DNA of 43,108 bases from assembly GCA_049700195.1 (NCBI GenBank), contig JBNAVY010000017.1, positions 1 through 43,108 of the forward strand. The letters are read 5' to 3'. This DNA comes from JBNAVY01 sp049700195. Lineage in GTDB: Bacteria > Bacillota > Thermoanaerobacteria > Thermoanaerobacterales > Thermoanaerobacteraceae. This document shows positions 17,624-26,080 of the stretch, in pieces. Position numbers and translations under genes: made by a program. The number at the start of each line of letters is the position of its first letter. The first letter of the stretch is position 1. The notes beneath the pieces were generated by a model. That model searched no databases and had not been told where the DNA came from. It worked only from the letters and a program-made list of their open reading frames with translations.

Positions 17624-17682
17624 ATTTTAAAATAAAAGAGGATTTTGTAGTTTTATAGCGAATTTATAAATTGATAATAAAT

Positions 17683-17709
17683 TAAACATTTCGGCATATT
17701 TGCCGATAA
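17683..17709 (+). promoter_or_regulatory. Sigma-D (flagellar sigma-28) promoter of mbl-flhO-flhP
   Basis: TAAA (17683-17686), exactly 15 bp, then GCCGATAA (17702-17709) is a perfect match to the sigma-D/FliA consensus. Transcription would start near 17716, about 43 bp before mbl. The following flagellar genes fit this sigma factor. Confidence 0.8.
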
Positions 17710-17735
17710 ATTTTATAGATGCCAATATTGTCGAA
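17690..17735. promoter_or_regulatory. Two Spo0A-box matches flanking the sigma-D -10
   Basis: TGTCGAA at 17729-17735 (+ strand) equals the 0A-box consensus, and TGCCGAA on the - strand at 17690-17696 fits TGNCGAA. They face each other about 39 bp apart, one in the promoter spacer and one in the 5' leader. Repression by Spo0A~P is inference. TCGGCA/TGCCGA (17691-17706) is also a small hairpin. Confidence 0.45.
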
Positions 17736-17758
17736 ATACTAAAGAAGGGTGTGTTTAA

Positions 17759-18787
17759 ATGTTTGCAATAGCTAAAGATATTGGGATAGACCTCGGCACG
17801 GCATCCGTCCTTGTCTATATAAAGAAAGAGGGTATAGTTCTTAAAGAACCGTCTGTAGTAGCAATTGATAGAAATACTAACAAGATTCTTGCAGTTGGCG
17901 ATGATGCACAAAGAATGGTAGGCAGGACGCCGGGAAATATTTTGGCAATGAGACCTATGAAAGCGGGAGTAATTTCTGACTATGATATAACAGAAAAAAT
18001 GTTGCGGTATTTTATAAATAAAGCATGTGGCAGCAGGTTTATTTTTAGACCAAGAGTTATGATTTGTGTTCCAAGCGGCGTAACAGAAGTTGAAAAAAGA
18101 GCAGTTGTTGATGCTGCTGTACAAGCGGGTGCAAGAAAGGCCTATCTTATAGAAGAACCAATTGCATCTGCTATAGGTGCTGGTCTTGATATAGCAAAAC
18201 CGAGTGGTAATATGGTTGTTGATATTGGTGGAGGGACAACTGATGTAGCGGTTATTTCGTTAGGTAATTCAGTTGTATCTAAAAGTATAAAAGTAGCTGG
18301 AGACAATCTTGATGAGGCCATAATAAGATATATGAGGAAAAAACACTATATAATGATAGGTGAGAGAACAGCAGAAGAAATAAAAATAACAATAGGAACG
18401 GCTTTTCCTAAAGAAAAACATGACAAAATGGTTGTTAAAGGACGAAGTCTAGTTTCAGGACTACCTCAGAATGTAGAGATATCTTCAGATGAAATTTGTG
18501 ATGCACTAAAAGATCCTTTAGAGAGCATTGTAGAAACAATTCATAGTGTATTAGAAAAGACACCCCCAGAGCTTGCTGCTGATATCAGTGATAAAGGTAT
18601 TATACTAACAGGGGGTGGAGCACTTCTTGATGGTATGGACAAGCTTATAAGAGAAAGGATTAATACACCTGTTTATATTGCTAATGATCCGGTAAGTTGT
18701 GTAGCCTTAGGAACGGGGAAGGCACTTGATTCATTAGAAATCATGGAAAAATCTGAAACGGTAATAAATGCATATAAAATAAGATAA
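17759..18787 (+). CDS. mbl: MreB-like actin homologue Mbl
   Basis: This 342-residue bacterial actin polymerises under the membrane and directs lateral wall synthesis. The N-terminus (DIGIDLGTASVLVY, phosphate-1 loop), GNMVVDIGGGTTDVAVIS (phosphate-2 loop, ~residues 150-165), GERTAEEIK and ILTGGGALLDGMD (adenosine motif) are all in place, and length matches Mbl (~333). It resembles B. subtilis Mbl more than MreB in the phrase AVGDDAQRMVGRTPGNI and in its position between spoIIID and flhO. ATG 17759 follows AAGAAGGGTG. The sigma-D promoter 50 bp upstream implies that a cell-shape gene is switched on with motility. The distance of only 12 bp to the next gene supports an operon. Confidence 0.94.
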   Translation: MFAIAKDIGIDLGTASVLVYIKKEGIVLKEPSVVAIDRNTNKILAVGDDAQRMVGRTPGNILAMRPMKAGVISDYDITEKMLRYFINKACGSRFIFRPRVMICVPSGVTEVEKRAVVDAAVQAGARKAYLIEEPIASAIGAGLDIAKPSGNMVVDIGGGTTDVAVISLGNSVVSKSIKVAGDNLDEAIIRYMRKKHYIMIGERTAEEIKITIGTAFPKEKHDKMVVKGRSLVSGLPQNVEISSDEICDALKDPLESIVETIHSVLEKTPPELAADISDKGIILTGGGALLDGMDKLIRERINTPVYIANDPVSCVALGTGKALDSLEIMEKSETVINAYKIR

Positions 18788-18799
18788 GTAGGTGATAAA

Positions 18800-19555
18800 G
18801 TGTTAAGAGGATTATATACAGCATCTTCAGGCATGATAACAGAGACAAAAATAATGGATGTTATTTCAAATAATATTGCTAATATAAATACATCGGGTTA
18901 TAAAAAAGATACAGTAATCACATCATCATTTCCAAATTATCTTGTTACCAGGCAAGGTGGGGATAATGTTCCGCCTAATGGTCAGGTCGGTAAGATGGAC
19001 TATGGAGTATTGTTTGATACTATACATACAAATTTTTCAGCAGGGGCAGTATTTGAAACAAAAGGCAAATTTGACTTTGCTATAAACGGTAGTGGTTTTT
19101 TTGTTGTTGATACACCAAATGGGCAAAGAATGACAAGGGATGGTTCATTTACATTGTCAAATGATGGACATCTTGTAACACAGGAAGGTTATCTTGTAGA
19201 AGGTGAAAATGGGCCTATAACTCTTGCACAAGGTGATATTTCAGTAGATAATCAAGGTAATATAATAAATAATGGAACTTTAGTCGACAAATTAAAATTA
19301 ATAGATTTTAATAATTATGATGGGCTTAGAAAACAAGGAGATAATTTGTTTTTTATAGATAATAGTTCAAATACTCAAGTAATACCTTCAAATGGTGAAA
19401 TATTGCAAGGATATCTTGAACAATCAAATGTCAATTCAGTAAATGAAATGGTCAACATGATAAATGTAATGAGAACATATGAATCAAATCAAAAGGTAGC
19501 AACAGCCTTTGACGAAACTTTAAATAAGGCAGTAAATGAAGTTGGAAGAGTATAA
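18800..19555 (+). CDS. flhO: Flagellar hook-basal body (FlgF/FlgG family) protein FlhO
   Basis: This 251-residue protein forms part of the flagellar distal or proximal rod, exported by the flagellar type III system. The N-terminal rod signature MLRGLYTASSGMITETKIMDVISNNIANINTSGYKKD and the matching C-terminal helix LEQSNVNSVNEMVNMINVMRTYESNQKVATAFDETLNKAV form the coiled-coil D0 region; the middle has the usual FAINGSGFFVV and MTRDGSFTLS motifs. The start is GTG 18800, since GLYTASSGM follows directly as in homologues, with AGGTGA upstream. It overlaps the mbl operon (12-bp gap) and is followed by flhP. The name is by synteny with B. subtilis; FlgF is the equivalent class elsewhere. Confidence 0.93.
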   Translation: MLRGLYTASSGMITETKIMDVISNNIANINTSGYKKDTVITSSFPNYLVTRQGGDNVPPNGQVGKMDYGVLFDTIHTNFSAGAVFETKGKFDFAINGSGFFVVDTPNGQRMTRDGSFTLSNDGHLVTQEGYLVEGENGPITLAQGDISVDNQGNIINNGTLVDKLKLIDFNNYDGLRKQGDNLFFIDNSSNTQVIPSNGEILQGYLEQSNVNSVNEMVNMINVMRTYESNQKVATAFDETLNKAVNEVGRV

Positions 19556-19569
19556 GGAGGTATATTGAT

Positions 19570-20370
19570 ATGATGAGAGCTTTGTGGTCAGCAGCATCAG
19601 GTATGACTTCTCAGCAGTTAAATGTAGATGTTATTTCAAATAATCTTGCAAATGTAAACACAACTTCTTTTAAAAGAGATAGAGCAGAATTTAAAGATCT
19701 AATCTATCAGACCCTTCAAACAGAAAATGTTTATGGTGGTCAGGGCAAACCCGTGAATATGCAAGTTGGTGTTGGAGCCAGACCTTCTGCCATTGTTAAA
19801 GACTTTGCAGAAGGAAGTCTTCAACAGACAGAGAATCTTTTTGACATGGCTTTAGACGGAGAGGGTTTCTTTTCCGTGTTAGGCCCAAATGATAAAGTGT
19901 ATTATACAAGAGATGGTAGCTTTAAATTAAGTGTAGATGGGAATGTTGCAACTTTAACGACTGCTGATGGATATCCTGTACTTGATGATGGAGGTAATCC
20001 TATAGTTTTTGATAGTACAGAAAGGGATCTTTCAGTATCGCCATTAGGAGTTATTTCGGTAAAAAATGCAGATGGAACAACTCAAGAAATCGCAACTTTA
20101 GGATTATATAACTTTACAAATCCTGCTGGACTTTTAAATAAAGGTGGCAACCTTTATGAACCAACAACTGCATCTGGAGATCCAGGAACAAGAGATGATT
20201 TTCAAGGCAGAATGGGTAATGTGATGCAAGGCTTTTTAGAAACTTCAAATGTGCAGGTTGTAAAAGAAATGGTTGACATGATTGCAGCACAAAGAGCTTA
20301 TGAGATAAATTCAAAGGCAATACAGGCAGCCGATGAAATGCTTGGTATTGCAAACAATTTAAGAAGATAG
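19570..20370 (+). CDS. flhP: Flagellar rod protein FlgG/FlhP
   Basis: This 266-residue rod protein is a paralogue of the preceding one and probably makes the distal rod. It starts MMRALWSAASGMTSQQLNVDVISNNLANVNTTSFKRDRAEF and ends with FLETSNVQVVKEMVDMIAAQRAYEINSKAIQAADEMLGIANNL, both classical FlgG signatures. LDGEGFFSV and YTRDGSFKLS mark the central domain. ATG 19570 lies nine bases after AGGAGG (19555-19560), which overlaps the flhO stop; a second ATG follows directly. Length is typical (E. coli FlgG 260). The pair plus the rod-binding gene downstream forms a small late-flagellar unit. Confidence 0.95.
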   Translation: MMRALWSAASGMTSQQLNVDVISNNLANVNTTSFKRDRAEFKDLIYQTLQTENVYGGQGKPVNMQVGVGARPSAIVKDFAEGSLQQTENLFDMALDGEGFFSVLGPNDKVYYTRDGSFKLSVDGNVATLTTADGYPVLDDGGNPIVFDSTERDLSVSPLGVISVKNADGTTQEIATLGLYNFTNPAGLLNKGGNLYEPTTASGDPGTRDDFQGRMGNVMQGFLETSNVQVVKEMVDMIAAQRAYEINSKAIQAADEMLGIANNLRR

Positions 20371-20404
20371 ATATATAAAATTATATTAAGATTATAAGCA
20401 TAAA

Positions 20405-20421
20405 TGTTTTGTTTCAAAACA
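20405..20421 (+). other. Hairpin between flhP and the rod-binding gene
   Basis: TGTTTTG (20405-20411) pairs with CAAAACA (20415-20421), followed by ACTTTTT. It may be a weak terminator. It argues against translation starting at ATG 20404, which would lie in the stem. Confidence 0.35.
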
Positions 20422-20454
20422 ACTTTTTCCAATTTGAAAGGAATGAGAGTGACT

Positions 20455-20787
20455 ATGGAGATAAATCCTATAAATAACATGGTAAATCTTCAGCAAATAA
20501 ACATACAAAAAAGTGGAGATAATTTTGAAAGAGCAATCAAAGATGCGTTAAACGATAAAAATAAAGAAAAACTAAAAGAAGAATGCAAAAATTTAGAATC
20601 CCAATTTGTTAGCATTATGCTGAATGAAATGAAAAAGACTATTCCTAAAGATCCTCTAACAGGTGATGATTTTGCTACAGATGTATTTACTTCAATGCTT
20701 TATGACAAATATTCCGAAGTCCTAACACAAAATTCATCATTTGGTCTTGCTGAAGAAATGTATAAACAACTCTCAAAAAATATATGA
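20455..20787 (+). CDS. Rod-binding protein, FlgJ N-terminal domain family
   Basis: This ~110-residue protein matches the rod-binding domain of FlgJ (PF10135-type). The central block CKNLESQFVSIMLNEMKKTIPKDPLTGD and the ending MLYDKYSEVLTQNSSFGLAEEMYKQL are family hallmarks; FlgJ caps the growing rod. The muramidase half of proteobacterial FlgJ is absent, as is normal in Firmicutes. Start choice is uncertain: ATG 20455 gives MEINPINNMVN, with AAAGGA twelve bases upstream, while ATG 20443 abuts that site and ATG 20404 sits in a hairpin. It closes the mbl-flhO-flhP cluster. Its function follows from family membership and context. Confidence 0.85.
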   Translation: MEINPINNMVNLQQINIQKSGDNFERAIKDALNDKNKEKLKEECKNLESQFVSIMLNEMKKTIPKDPLTGDDFATDVFTSMLYDKYSEVLTQNSSFGLAEEMYKQLSKNI

Positions 20788-20809
20788 CTTTTGGTTTATA
20801 AACAATTTA

Positions 20810-20841
20810 AACTTTATATAAAGTTATTGGGCGGTTTTTTT
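20810..20841 (+). terminator. Weak terminator candidate
   Basis: A perfect 16-bp palindrome, AACTTTATATAAAGTT (20810-20825), is followed nine bases later by a seven-T run. The spacing is unusual for an intrinsic terminator, so this is tentative. Confidence 0.25.
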
Positions 20842-20869
20842 CCGTCTCTTTTTTTATTTTATATTTTTA

Positions 20870-20878
20870 TGGTATAAT
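20870..20878 (+). promoter_or_regulatory. Extended -10 promoter before fabZ
   Basis: TGG followed by TATAAT (20873-20878) is a full extended -10; the -35 region is only T-rich. Transcription would start near 20885 and read fabZ-murJ and probably the DUF362 gene. Confidence 0.5.
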
Positions 20879-20913
20879 CAATATTAATAGTATTTATTGA
20901 GGTGAATAAGATA

Positions 20914-21342
20914 ATGGAAAATAAAGATATAAGGAAGGTACTGCCACATAGGTATCCTTTTTTATTGGTTGACAGGATAATAGAAATTGAAGATGGGAAG
21001 AAGGCTGTAGGCATAAAAAATGTAACAGCAAATGAGCCATTTTTTCAGGGACATTTTCCAGGCAATCCTATAATGCCAGGTGTTTTAATTGTTGAAGCAA
21101 TGGCACAAGTGGGCGGAATTGCTGTTATGAACATTAAAGAATATGAGGGTAAATTAGGATTATTTGCAGGTATTGATAAATGCCGTTTTAAGAAGGTAGT
21201 AAGACCAGGTGATCAGCTTAAACTGGAAGTTGAAATTGATTCTATAAAGATGGGTGTTGTAAGAGCAAAAGGCACTGCAAAAATTGATAAAGAAGTTGCA
21301 GCAACAGCAGAGCTTATGTTTATTATGACTGATGAAAGTTAA
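20914..21342 (+). CDS. fabZ: (3R)-hydroxyacyl-ACP dehydratase FabZ
   Basis: This 142-residue cytoplasmic enzyme dehydrates beta-hydroxyacyl-ACP in fatty-acid elongation. The start DIRKVLPHRYPFLLVDRI and the hot-dog signature FFQGHFPGNPIMPGVLIVEAMAQ carry catalytic H47 and E61. Length matches the family (~140-150). ATG 20914 lies nine bases after GAGGTG (20899-20904); a GTG at 20902 is within that site. murJ begins 11 bp after the stop, so lipid synthesis and lipid II export are probably cotranscribed. fabZ lies downstream of flhP in B. subtilis too. Confidence 0.97.
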   Translation: MENKDIRKVLPHRYPFLLVDRIIEIEDGKKAVGIKNVTANEPFFQGHFPGNPIMPGVLIVEAMAQVGGIAVMNIKEYEGKLGLFAGIDKCRFKKVVRPGDQLKLEVEIDSIKMGVVRAKGTAKIDKEVAATAELMFIMTDES

Positions 21343-21353
21343 GGAGTGTACAT

Positions 21354-22919
21354 ATGTCAACAGCAAAAAGGACTGTAAAAGCAGCCGGAGTTGTTATGGC
21401 TATAACTTTAATCAGCAAGGTATTGGGATTTGGCCGTGACATGACCCTTGCCTCAAAATTTGGCACTTCTGTTTCTATGGATGCATTTAATATGGCTACT
21501 GTTGTCCCAATGATTCTTTTTGCAGCAGTGACAGCCTCAATTGCTACTACTGTTGTACCGATTTTTACGGAATATCTAGAAAATGGCGGCAAAAGTAAAG
21601 CTTTTGAATTTATAAACAACTTATTAAGTGTAGTGATTGTTATTACATTAATATTAACGATATTAGGTTTTTTATTTGCACCATACCTTGTCAAATTTGT
21701 AGCTCCAGCTTTTTCAAATGATAAATTTGAATTAACAGTTAAATTAACAATAATTTTATTACCCACTATGGTATTAATTGCAGCATCAAATATTTTTACA
21801 GGAGCACTTCAGGCAATGGAACATTTTACTGTTCCTGCCATGATCGGTATACCATACAATATAATTGTAATTGGTGTGGCAGTTTTGTTAGGAAGCAAAT
21901 TTGGGATAACAGTTATAGCGATTTCTATAATAATAGCCACAACAATACAAGCAATAATGCAATTGCCTATACTATACAAATTAGGATATAGGCTGAAATT
22001 TTCTGTAAAATTAAAAGATGAGGGTGTAAAGAAAGTAATAATTTTAGCTATGCCTGTTTTAATAGGAACAGGCATACAGGCAATAAATACTTATGTAGAC
22101 AGGGTTATTGCATCATATTTGCCTGATGGCAGTATTGCAGCATTGAATTATGCTAATCGACTTAATATGTTTGCTCTTGGTATATTTTCAGCTGCTATTG
22201 CTACAGTTATATATCCTGTTTTATCTAGAAATTCAGTATCAGAGAATCGTGATGGCTTTTTAAAAGGGCTGAATTTAGCAGTTAATGCTATAATATATGT
22301 ACTTATACCTGTTACAGTCGGAGCAATGGTTCTTAGGGTACCAATAATAAAAGTTTTATTTGAACGAGGGGCTTTTGATGAACAATCAACATATTTGACT
22401 TCTATAGCACTTTTTTATTTTTCTATTGGTATGGTAGGATATGGCCTTAGGGATGTTTTAAGCAGAAGTTTTTATTCAATGAAGGATACAAAAACACCTA
22501 TGATAAATGGTGCTATTGCAGTAATATTAAATATTATTCTTAATTTAATTTTAGTCAGATATTTAGGATTGGGTGGACTTGCGCTTTCAACATCTATAGC
22601 AGCCATATTTACTACTTTTTTATTATTTATATCTCTGCGAAAGAAAATAGGGAAAATGGGAGGCAAATTAATGTTTATAGCTTTTTTAAGAGCTGCTTTT
22701 GCTTCCGCTATTATGGGCATAACAGTATTTAGTTTATATAATTACTTATCATACAAATTTATTAATGACAAAAGAATATATGAATTAGCAAACCTGGGGA
22801 TCTCTATTATTTTTGGTATTATTATTTATTCATCTATTGTATTGATTACTGATAAAACTGTACTAAGATATTTTAAAAGAGGTATTAAATTTTTAAATTC
22901 AAAATTAATTAGAAACTAA
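21354..22919 (+). CDS. murJ: Lipid II flippase MurJ (MVF family)
   Basis: This 521-residue integral membrane protein of the MOP superfamily is predicted to flip lipid II across the membrane for peptidoglycan synthesis. About 14 hydrophobic segments are visible. The N-terminal GVVMAITLISKVLGFGRDMTLASKFGTS includes the conserved Arg of loop 1, and later VDRVIASYLPDGSIAALNYANRL and RVPIIKVLFERGAFD are typical MurJ motifs. ATG 21354 is preceded by AAGGAGTG. It lies between fabZ (11 bp) and the DUF362 gene (22 bp), with no terminator between. The family assignment is strong; lipid II as substrate follows from knowledge of MurJ. Confidence 0.94.
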   Translation: MSTAKRTVKAAGVVMAITLISKVLGFGRDMTLASKFGTSVSMDAFNMATVVPMILFAAVTASIATTVVPIFTEYLENGGKSKAFEFINNLLSVVIVITLILTILGFLFAPYLVKFVAPAFSNDKFELTVKLTIILLPTMVLIAASNIFTGALQAMEHFTVPAMIGIPYNIIVIGVAVLLGSKFGITVIAISIIIATTIQAIMQLPILYKLGYRLKFSVKLKDEGVKKVIILAMPVLIGTGIQAINTYVDRVIASYLPDGSIAALNYANRLNMFALGIFSAAIATVIYPVLSRNSVSENRDGFLKGLNLAVNAIIYVLIPVTVGAMVLRVPIIKVLFERGAFDEQSTYLTSIALFYFSIGMVGYGLRDVLSRSFYSMKDTKTPMINGAIAVILNIILNLILVRYLGLGGLALSTSIAAIFTTFLLFISLRKKIGKMGGKLMFIAFLRAAFASAIMGITVFSLYNYLSYKFINDKRIYELANLGISIIFGIIIYSSIVLITDKTVLRYFKRGIKFLNSKLIRN

Positions 22920-22941
22920 ATTTTAAATGAGGTGATTAACA

Positions 22942-24060
22942 ATGAAGTCAAAAGTATACTTTTATAACATGAGGGCAAATAAAGCTTCAAGCAGTATATC
23001 TTCAAAAGTTGGAAAACTTTTTGATGCTGCAGGAATGAAAAATATTTTTTCTAAAAATGATTTAGTTGCAGTTAAAATTCATTTTGGAGAAAAAGGTAAT
23101 AATGCTTATATAAATCCTATATATGTTAGAAAGATTGTTGATAAAATTAAGAGTTATGGAGGAAAGCCTTTTTTAACAGATACAAATACTTTATATAAAG
23201 GAAGCCGTTCTAATGGCGTTGACCATCTTATTACAGCTATAGAAAATGGATTTGCATATGCTGTGGTCAATGCACCAGTAGTTATAGCTGATGGTATAAT
23301 GAGCAAAGATTCGATAGAAGTTAAAATAGGTAAAAGACATTTTGATACAGTTAAAATTGCTTCTAATATCTTTTTTGCTAATTCTTTAGTTGTTATGTCC
23401 CATTTCAAAGGTCACGAACTTGCAGGTTTTGGGGGTGCTATAAAAAATCTTGCTATGGGTTGTGCTCCTGCAGCTGGTAAACAACAACAGCATTCAACCG
23501 TACAACCTATTGTGGGAAAAGGATGTACGGCTTGTCAAATGTGCATTCGTAATTGTCCTGTAAATGCGATATCTTTAGTTGATGGTTCCGCTTATATTGA
23601 CCCTTCTATATGTATAGGATGTGGAGAATGCGTCTCTATTTGTCAATATGGTGTCATAAAACCTCAATGGGGAACTGATATGGATGCTTTTGTAGAAAGA
23701 ATGACTGAATACGCTTATGGCGCCTATTCCACAAAAAAGGATAAGGTAGCATTTATAAATTTTGTGATGAATGTTACACCATTGTGTGATTGTACACCAT
23801 GGAGTGATGCCCCAATAGTTCCCGATATAGGAATTTTAGCCTCTTATGATCCGGTAGCAATTGATCAAGCCAGTTATGATTTGGTTAACAACCAGTTTGG
23901 CCATAGAGGTACTGCTTTAGAAGAAGTTGGTTGTGGAATGAATCCTGGTGAAGATAAGTTTAAAGCACTTCATCCTGAAACAAGAGGAGAAATACAATTA
24001 AAATATGGAGAAGAACTTGGATTGGGTTCTAGAGAATATGAATTAATAGAGTTAAATTAG
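22942..24060 (+). CDS. DUF362 protein with two 4Fe-4S clusters
   Basis: This 372-residue cytoplasmic protein has the DUF362 fold around a bacterial ferredoxin module. Residues ~1-185 include VAVKIHFGEKGN and SHFKGHELAGFGGAIKNLAMGC, typical of DUF362. Two CxxCxxCxxxC sets, C195/C198/C201/C205 and C224/C227/C230/C234, bind two 4Fe-4S clusters. Residues ~240-372 complete DUF362 with DPVAIDQASYDLVN. An electron-transfer or redox-sensing role is inference, since no substrate is known. ATG 22942 follows ATGAGGTGA. It is probably read from the fabZ promoter. Proteins of this type are common in anaerobes. Confidence 0.9.
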   Translation: MKSKVYFYNMRANKASSSISSKVGKLFDAAGMKNIFSKNDLVAVKIHFGEKGNNAYINPIYVRKIVDKIKSYGGKPFLTDTNTLYKGSRSNGVDHLITAIENGFAYAVVNAPVVIADGIMSKDSIEVKIGKRHFDTVKIASNIFFANSLVVMSHFKGHELAGFGGAIKNLAMGCAPAAGKQQQHSTVQPIVGKGCTACQMCIRNCPVNAISLVDGSAYIDPSICIGCGECVSICQYGVIKPQWGTDMDAFVERMTEYAYGAYSTKKDKVAFINFVMNVTPLCDCTPWSDAPIVPDIGILASYDPVAIDQASYDLVNNQFGHRGTALEEVGCGMNPGEDKFKALHPETRGEIQLKYGEELGLGSREYELIELN

Positions 24061-24161
24061 AAAGTTAAATTATTTATATTAAAAATATGTAATGATTTTT
24101 ATTTTGTATTGTAGTATTATATTTTTAGATAATAAATTGGGTAGGTAAGGGAGAGAATATA

Positions 24162-24338
24162 ATGGAAAAGTATTTTATAATAATCCCGGTTGTTGCAATA
24201 GTAACAGTAATATTGCTTGCTCTGGTACAAATAGCATTTATTAAATGGACAGATAAGCTTTTCGGGATTGATAAAGATAAAAAAGATAAAAGCAGTAACA
24301 GTGAAAATTTTAATAAAGAAGATCAAAATAAAAATTAA
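24162..24338 (+). CDS. 58-residue single-pass membrane peptide
   Basis: This small gene starts at ATG 24162 after AGGTAAGGGAGAG. The product has one transmembrane segment (~residues 5-27, IIIPVVAIVTVILLALVQIAF), then a cytoplasm-type tail with WTDKLFGIDKDKK and a Lys/Asn/Ser-rich end. I do not recognise a family. It lies between the DUF362 gene and a terminator at 24358, with 101 bp of unassigned sequence in front. A ribosome site, coherent hydrophobic profile and dedicated terminator support a real gene. A role as a membrane accessory peptide is only a guess. Confidence 0.6.
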   Translation: MEKYFIIIPVVAIVTVILLALVQIAFIKWTDKLFGIDKDKKDKSSNSENFNKEDQNKN

Positions 24339-24357
24339 GAAAAGACAAATTATATTA

Positions 24358-24385
24358 AGCAAAGAGTTAACCTTTGCTATTTTTT
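24358..24385 (+). terminator. Terminator after the small membrane gene
   Basis: AGCAAAG (24358-24364) pairs with CTTTGCT (24372-24378) around a 7-base loop, followed by ATTTTTT. Confidence 0.75.
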
Positions 24386-24399
24386 AAGGGGTTATTATT

Positions 24400-25212
24400 A
24401 TGGATATTGGTTTTAAACGTAACGAAAAAGAAAATATGGTTTTTTATACTATATCATCTTTTGAAAAAACTGGCATAGTTAATCACCTTTTTACTACTCG
24501 CATAGGAGGTGTGAGTAAAGGGCAATATTCTTCATTGAACTTAAGTCTTAAACGATTTAATAATAAAGAAGAAGTTTATAATAATTTTAAGAGGGTTTGT
24601 AATATTGGAAATTTTTCATACGAAAATATGGTTTTTTCTGATCAAGTCCATGGGAATTTTGTGAGAAAAGTTACTTATGAGGATAGAGGGAAAAATTTCG
24701 GAGGCAGTGATATTATCGAAGTAGACGGGCTTATGACTAATGAAAGAGGAATTCCTCTTGTAACATTTTATGCCGACTGTGTACCTTTGTTTTTCTTAGA
24801 CCCTGTTAAAAAAGTTATTGCTCTTGCTCATGCAGGTTGGAGAGGTACAGTATCCTTTATTGGGCCTAAAACGGTCAATGCCATGGAAAAAGAATATGGC
24901 TCAAATACAAAAGATATACTTGTCGGGATAGGCCCTTCTATATATAAATGTTGTTATGAAGTAGGGGAAGATGTTGCAAATAAAATTAAAGGTGTAATTG
25001 ATGATTGGGAAAAAGTTCTTGTAAAAAAGTCTGATGAAAAATGGATGCTTGATTTGCAGCAAACTAATTACATTGAACTTATAAATACGGGAATACCAGA
25101 TGAAAACATTACATTAAGCCAAATGTGCACACATTGCAATAGTGAATTTTATTCTTATAGAAGGGATAAAGGCATTACGGGAAGTATGGCGGCTTTTATG
25201 GAGCTTAAATGA
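24400..25212 (+). CDS. pgeF: YfiH/PgeF family (laccase-domain) purine nucleoside phosphorylase
   Basis: This 270-residue protein belongs to the YfiH/DUF152 multicopper-oxidase-like family. The conserved metal triad is present: H84 (SDQVHG), C127 (YADCVP) and H144 (HAGWRG). GIGPSIYKCCYEVG and CTHCNSEFYSYRRDKGITG complete the family pattern. Characterised members cleave purine nucleosides with phosphate, and in E. coli a homologue acts as a cell-wall editing peptidase, so both activities have been reported. ATG 24400 follows AAGGGG, just after a terminator. Its stop overlaps an ATG that is not the likely start of the next gene. The exact substrate here is unsure. Confidence 0.88.
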   Translation: MDIGFKRNEKENMVFYTISSFEKTGIVNHLFTTRIGGVSKGQYSSLNLSLKRFNNKEEVYNNFKRVCNIGNFSYENMVFSDQVHGNFVRKVTYEDRGKNFGGSDIIEVDGLMTNERGIPLVTFYADCVPLFFLDPVKKVIALAHAGWRGTVSFIGPKTVNAMEKEYGSNTKDILVGIGPSIYKCCYEVGEDVANKIKGVIDDWEKVLVKKSDEKWMLDLQQTNYIELINTGIPDENITLSQMCTHCNSEFYSYRRDKGITGSMAAFMELK

Positions 25213-25235
25213 GAGTTTCACTAAGGAGTGATTTT

Positions 25236-25961
25236 ATGAGCGGCAATCCTGAAAAGAATAATTACGACATTATTATTATAGGAGATTCGATTTCAAAAGG
25301 CGTAGTATATGATGAAGAAAAAAACATATATTATGTACTAAATGCTAATTATGTAAACTTGTTAAAAGATAAGATCAAAGGTACAGTTAAAAATATGGCA
25401 AAATTCGGGAACACTCTTTTAAGAGGTGTTGATAGGCTACAAAATTATTTATCAAAAGAAGAAACAGATATTGTAGTGATTGAATTTGGGGGGAATGATT
25501 GCGACTTTGATTGGGAAAAGATTGCAAAAAATCCATATGAGGAACATAAACCTAAAACAGATTTTAATATTTTCAAGAATAATTTAAAAGATCTTATAAA
25601 TTCTCTAGAAGTTAAAGGAACAATACCTGTTTTAATGACATTGCCGCCTCTTGATGCTGATAGATATTTTCAATGGATTAGTAAAAATAGTGAAGATATA
25701 AGCAAAAATATTTTAAAATGGCTTGGAAGTGTTACCAAGATATATTGGTGGCAGGAAAAGTATAATGCTGCCATATTAAGTATAGCAGAAGAAAGCAAGG
25801 CAGTAGTTTTAGACATTAGAAGTGCGTTTTTAGATTTTCCTGACTTTAGAAAGTTTATTTGTATTGATGGTATACATCCAAATGAAAAAGGACATAAAAT
25901 AATAGCTGATAAAATATATAAATATTTAGAAAAAAATTATAATTATCTTTTAAAGGTATAG
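25236..25961 (+). CDS. SGNH/GDSL hydrolase
   Basis: This 241-residue protein has the SGNH esterase blocks: block I IIGDSISKG with nucleophile S18, block III FGGNDCDF with the oxyanion Asn, and block V DGIHPNEKGH with the catalytic Asp and His. No signal peptide is seen, so it is probably cytoplasmic and acts on a small ester or acyl substrate. ATG 25236 follows AAGGAGTG (25223-25230); an earlier in-frame ATG (25209) overlaps the previous stop but has no such site. It is cotranscribed with the YfiH gene and ends in two tandem hairpins. Substrate unknown. Confidence 0.88.
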   Translation: MSGNPEKNNYDIIIIGDSISKGVVYDEEKNIYYVLNANYVNLLKDKIKGTVKNMAKFGNTLLRGVDRLQNYLSKEETDIVVIEFGGNDCDFDWEKIAKNPYEEHKPKTDFNIFKNNLKDLINSLEVKGTIPVLMTLPPLDADRYFQWISKNSEDISKNILKWLGSVTKIYWWQEKYNAAILSIAEESKAVVLDIRSAFLDFPDFRKFICIDGIHPNEKGHKIIADKIYKYLEKNYNYLLKV

Positions 25962-25985
25962 CTTAATATAAAAAGTTTACTTTTT

Positions 25986-26007
25986 AAGACCTATTAAGGT
26001 CTTTTTT
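25986..26007 (+). terminator. Terminator after SGNH hydrolase
   Basis: AAGACCT (25986-25992), loop ATTA, AGGTCTT (25997-26003), then a T-run. A second hairpin (25970-25985: AAAAAGT/ACTTTTT) sits directly before it. Confidence 0.85.
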
Positions 26008-26080
26008 ATTTTATCTAAAAACTTTTGTTCACAACTTATGCAATTTACTAAATATTCCGCTACAATTCCTGCCATATTTA

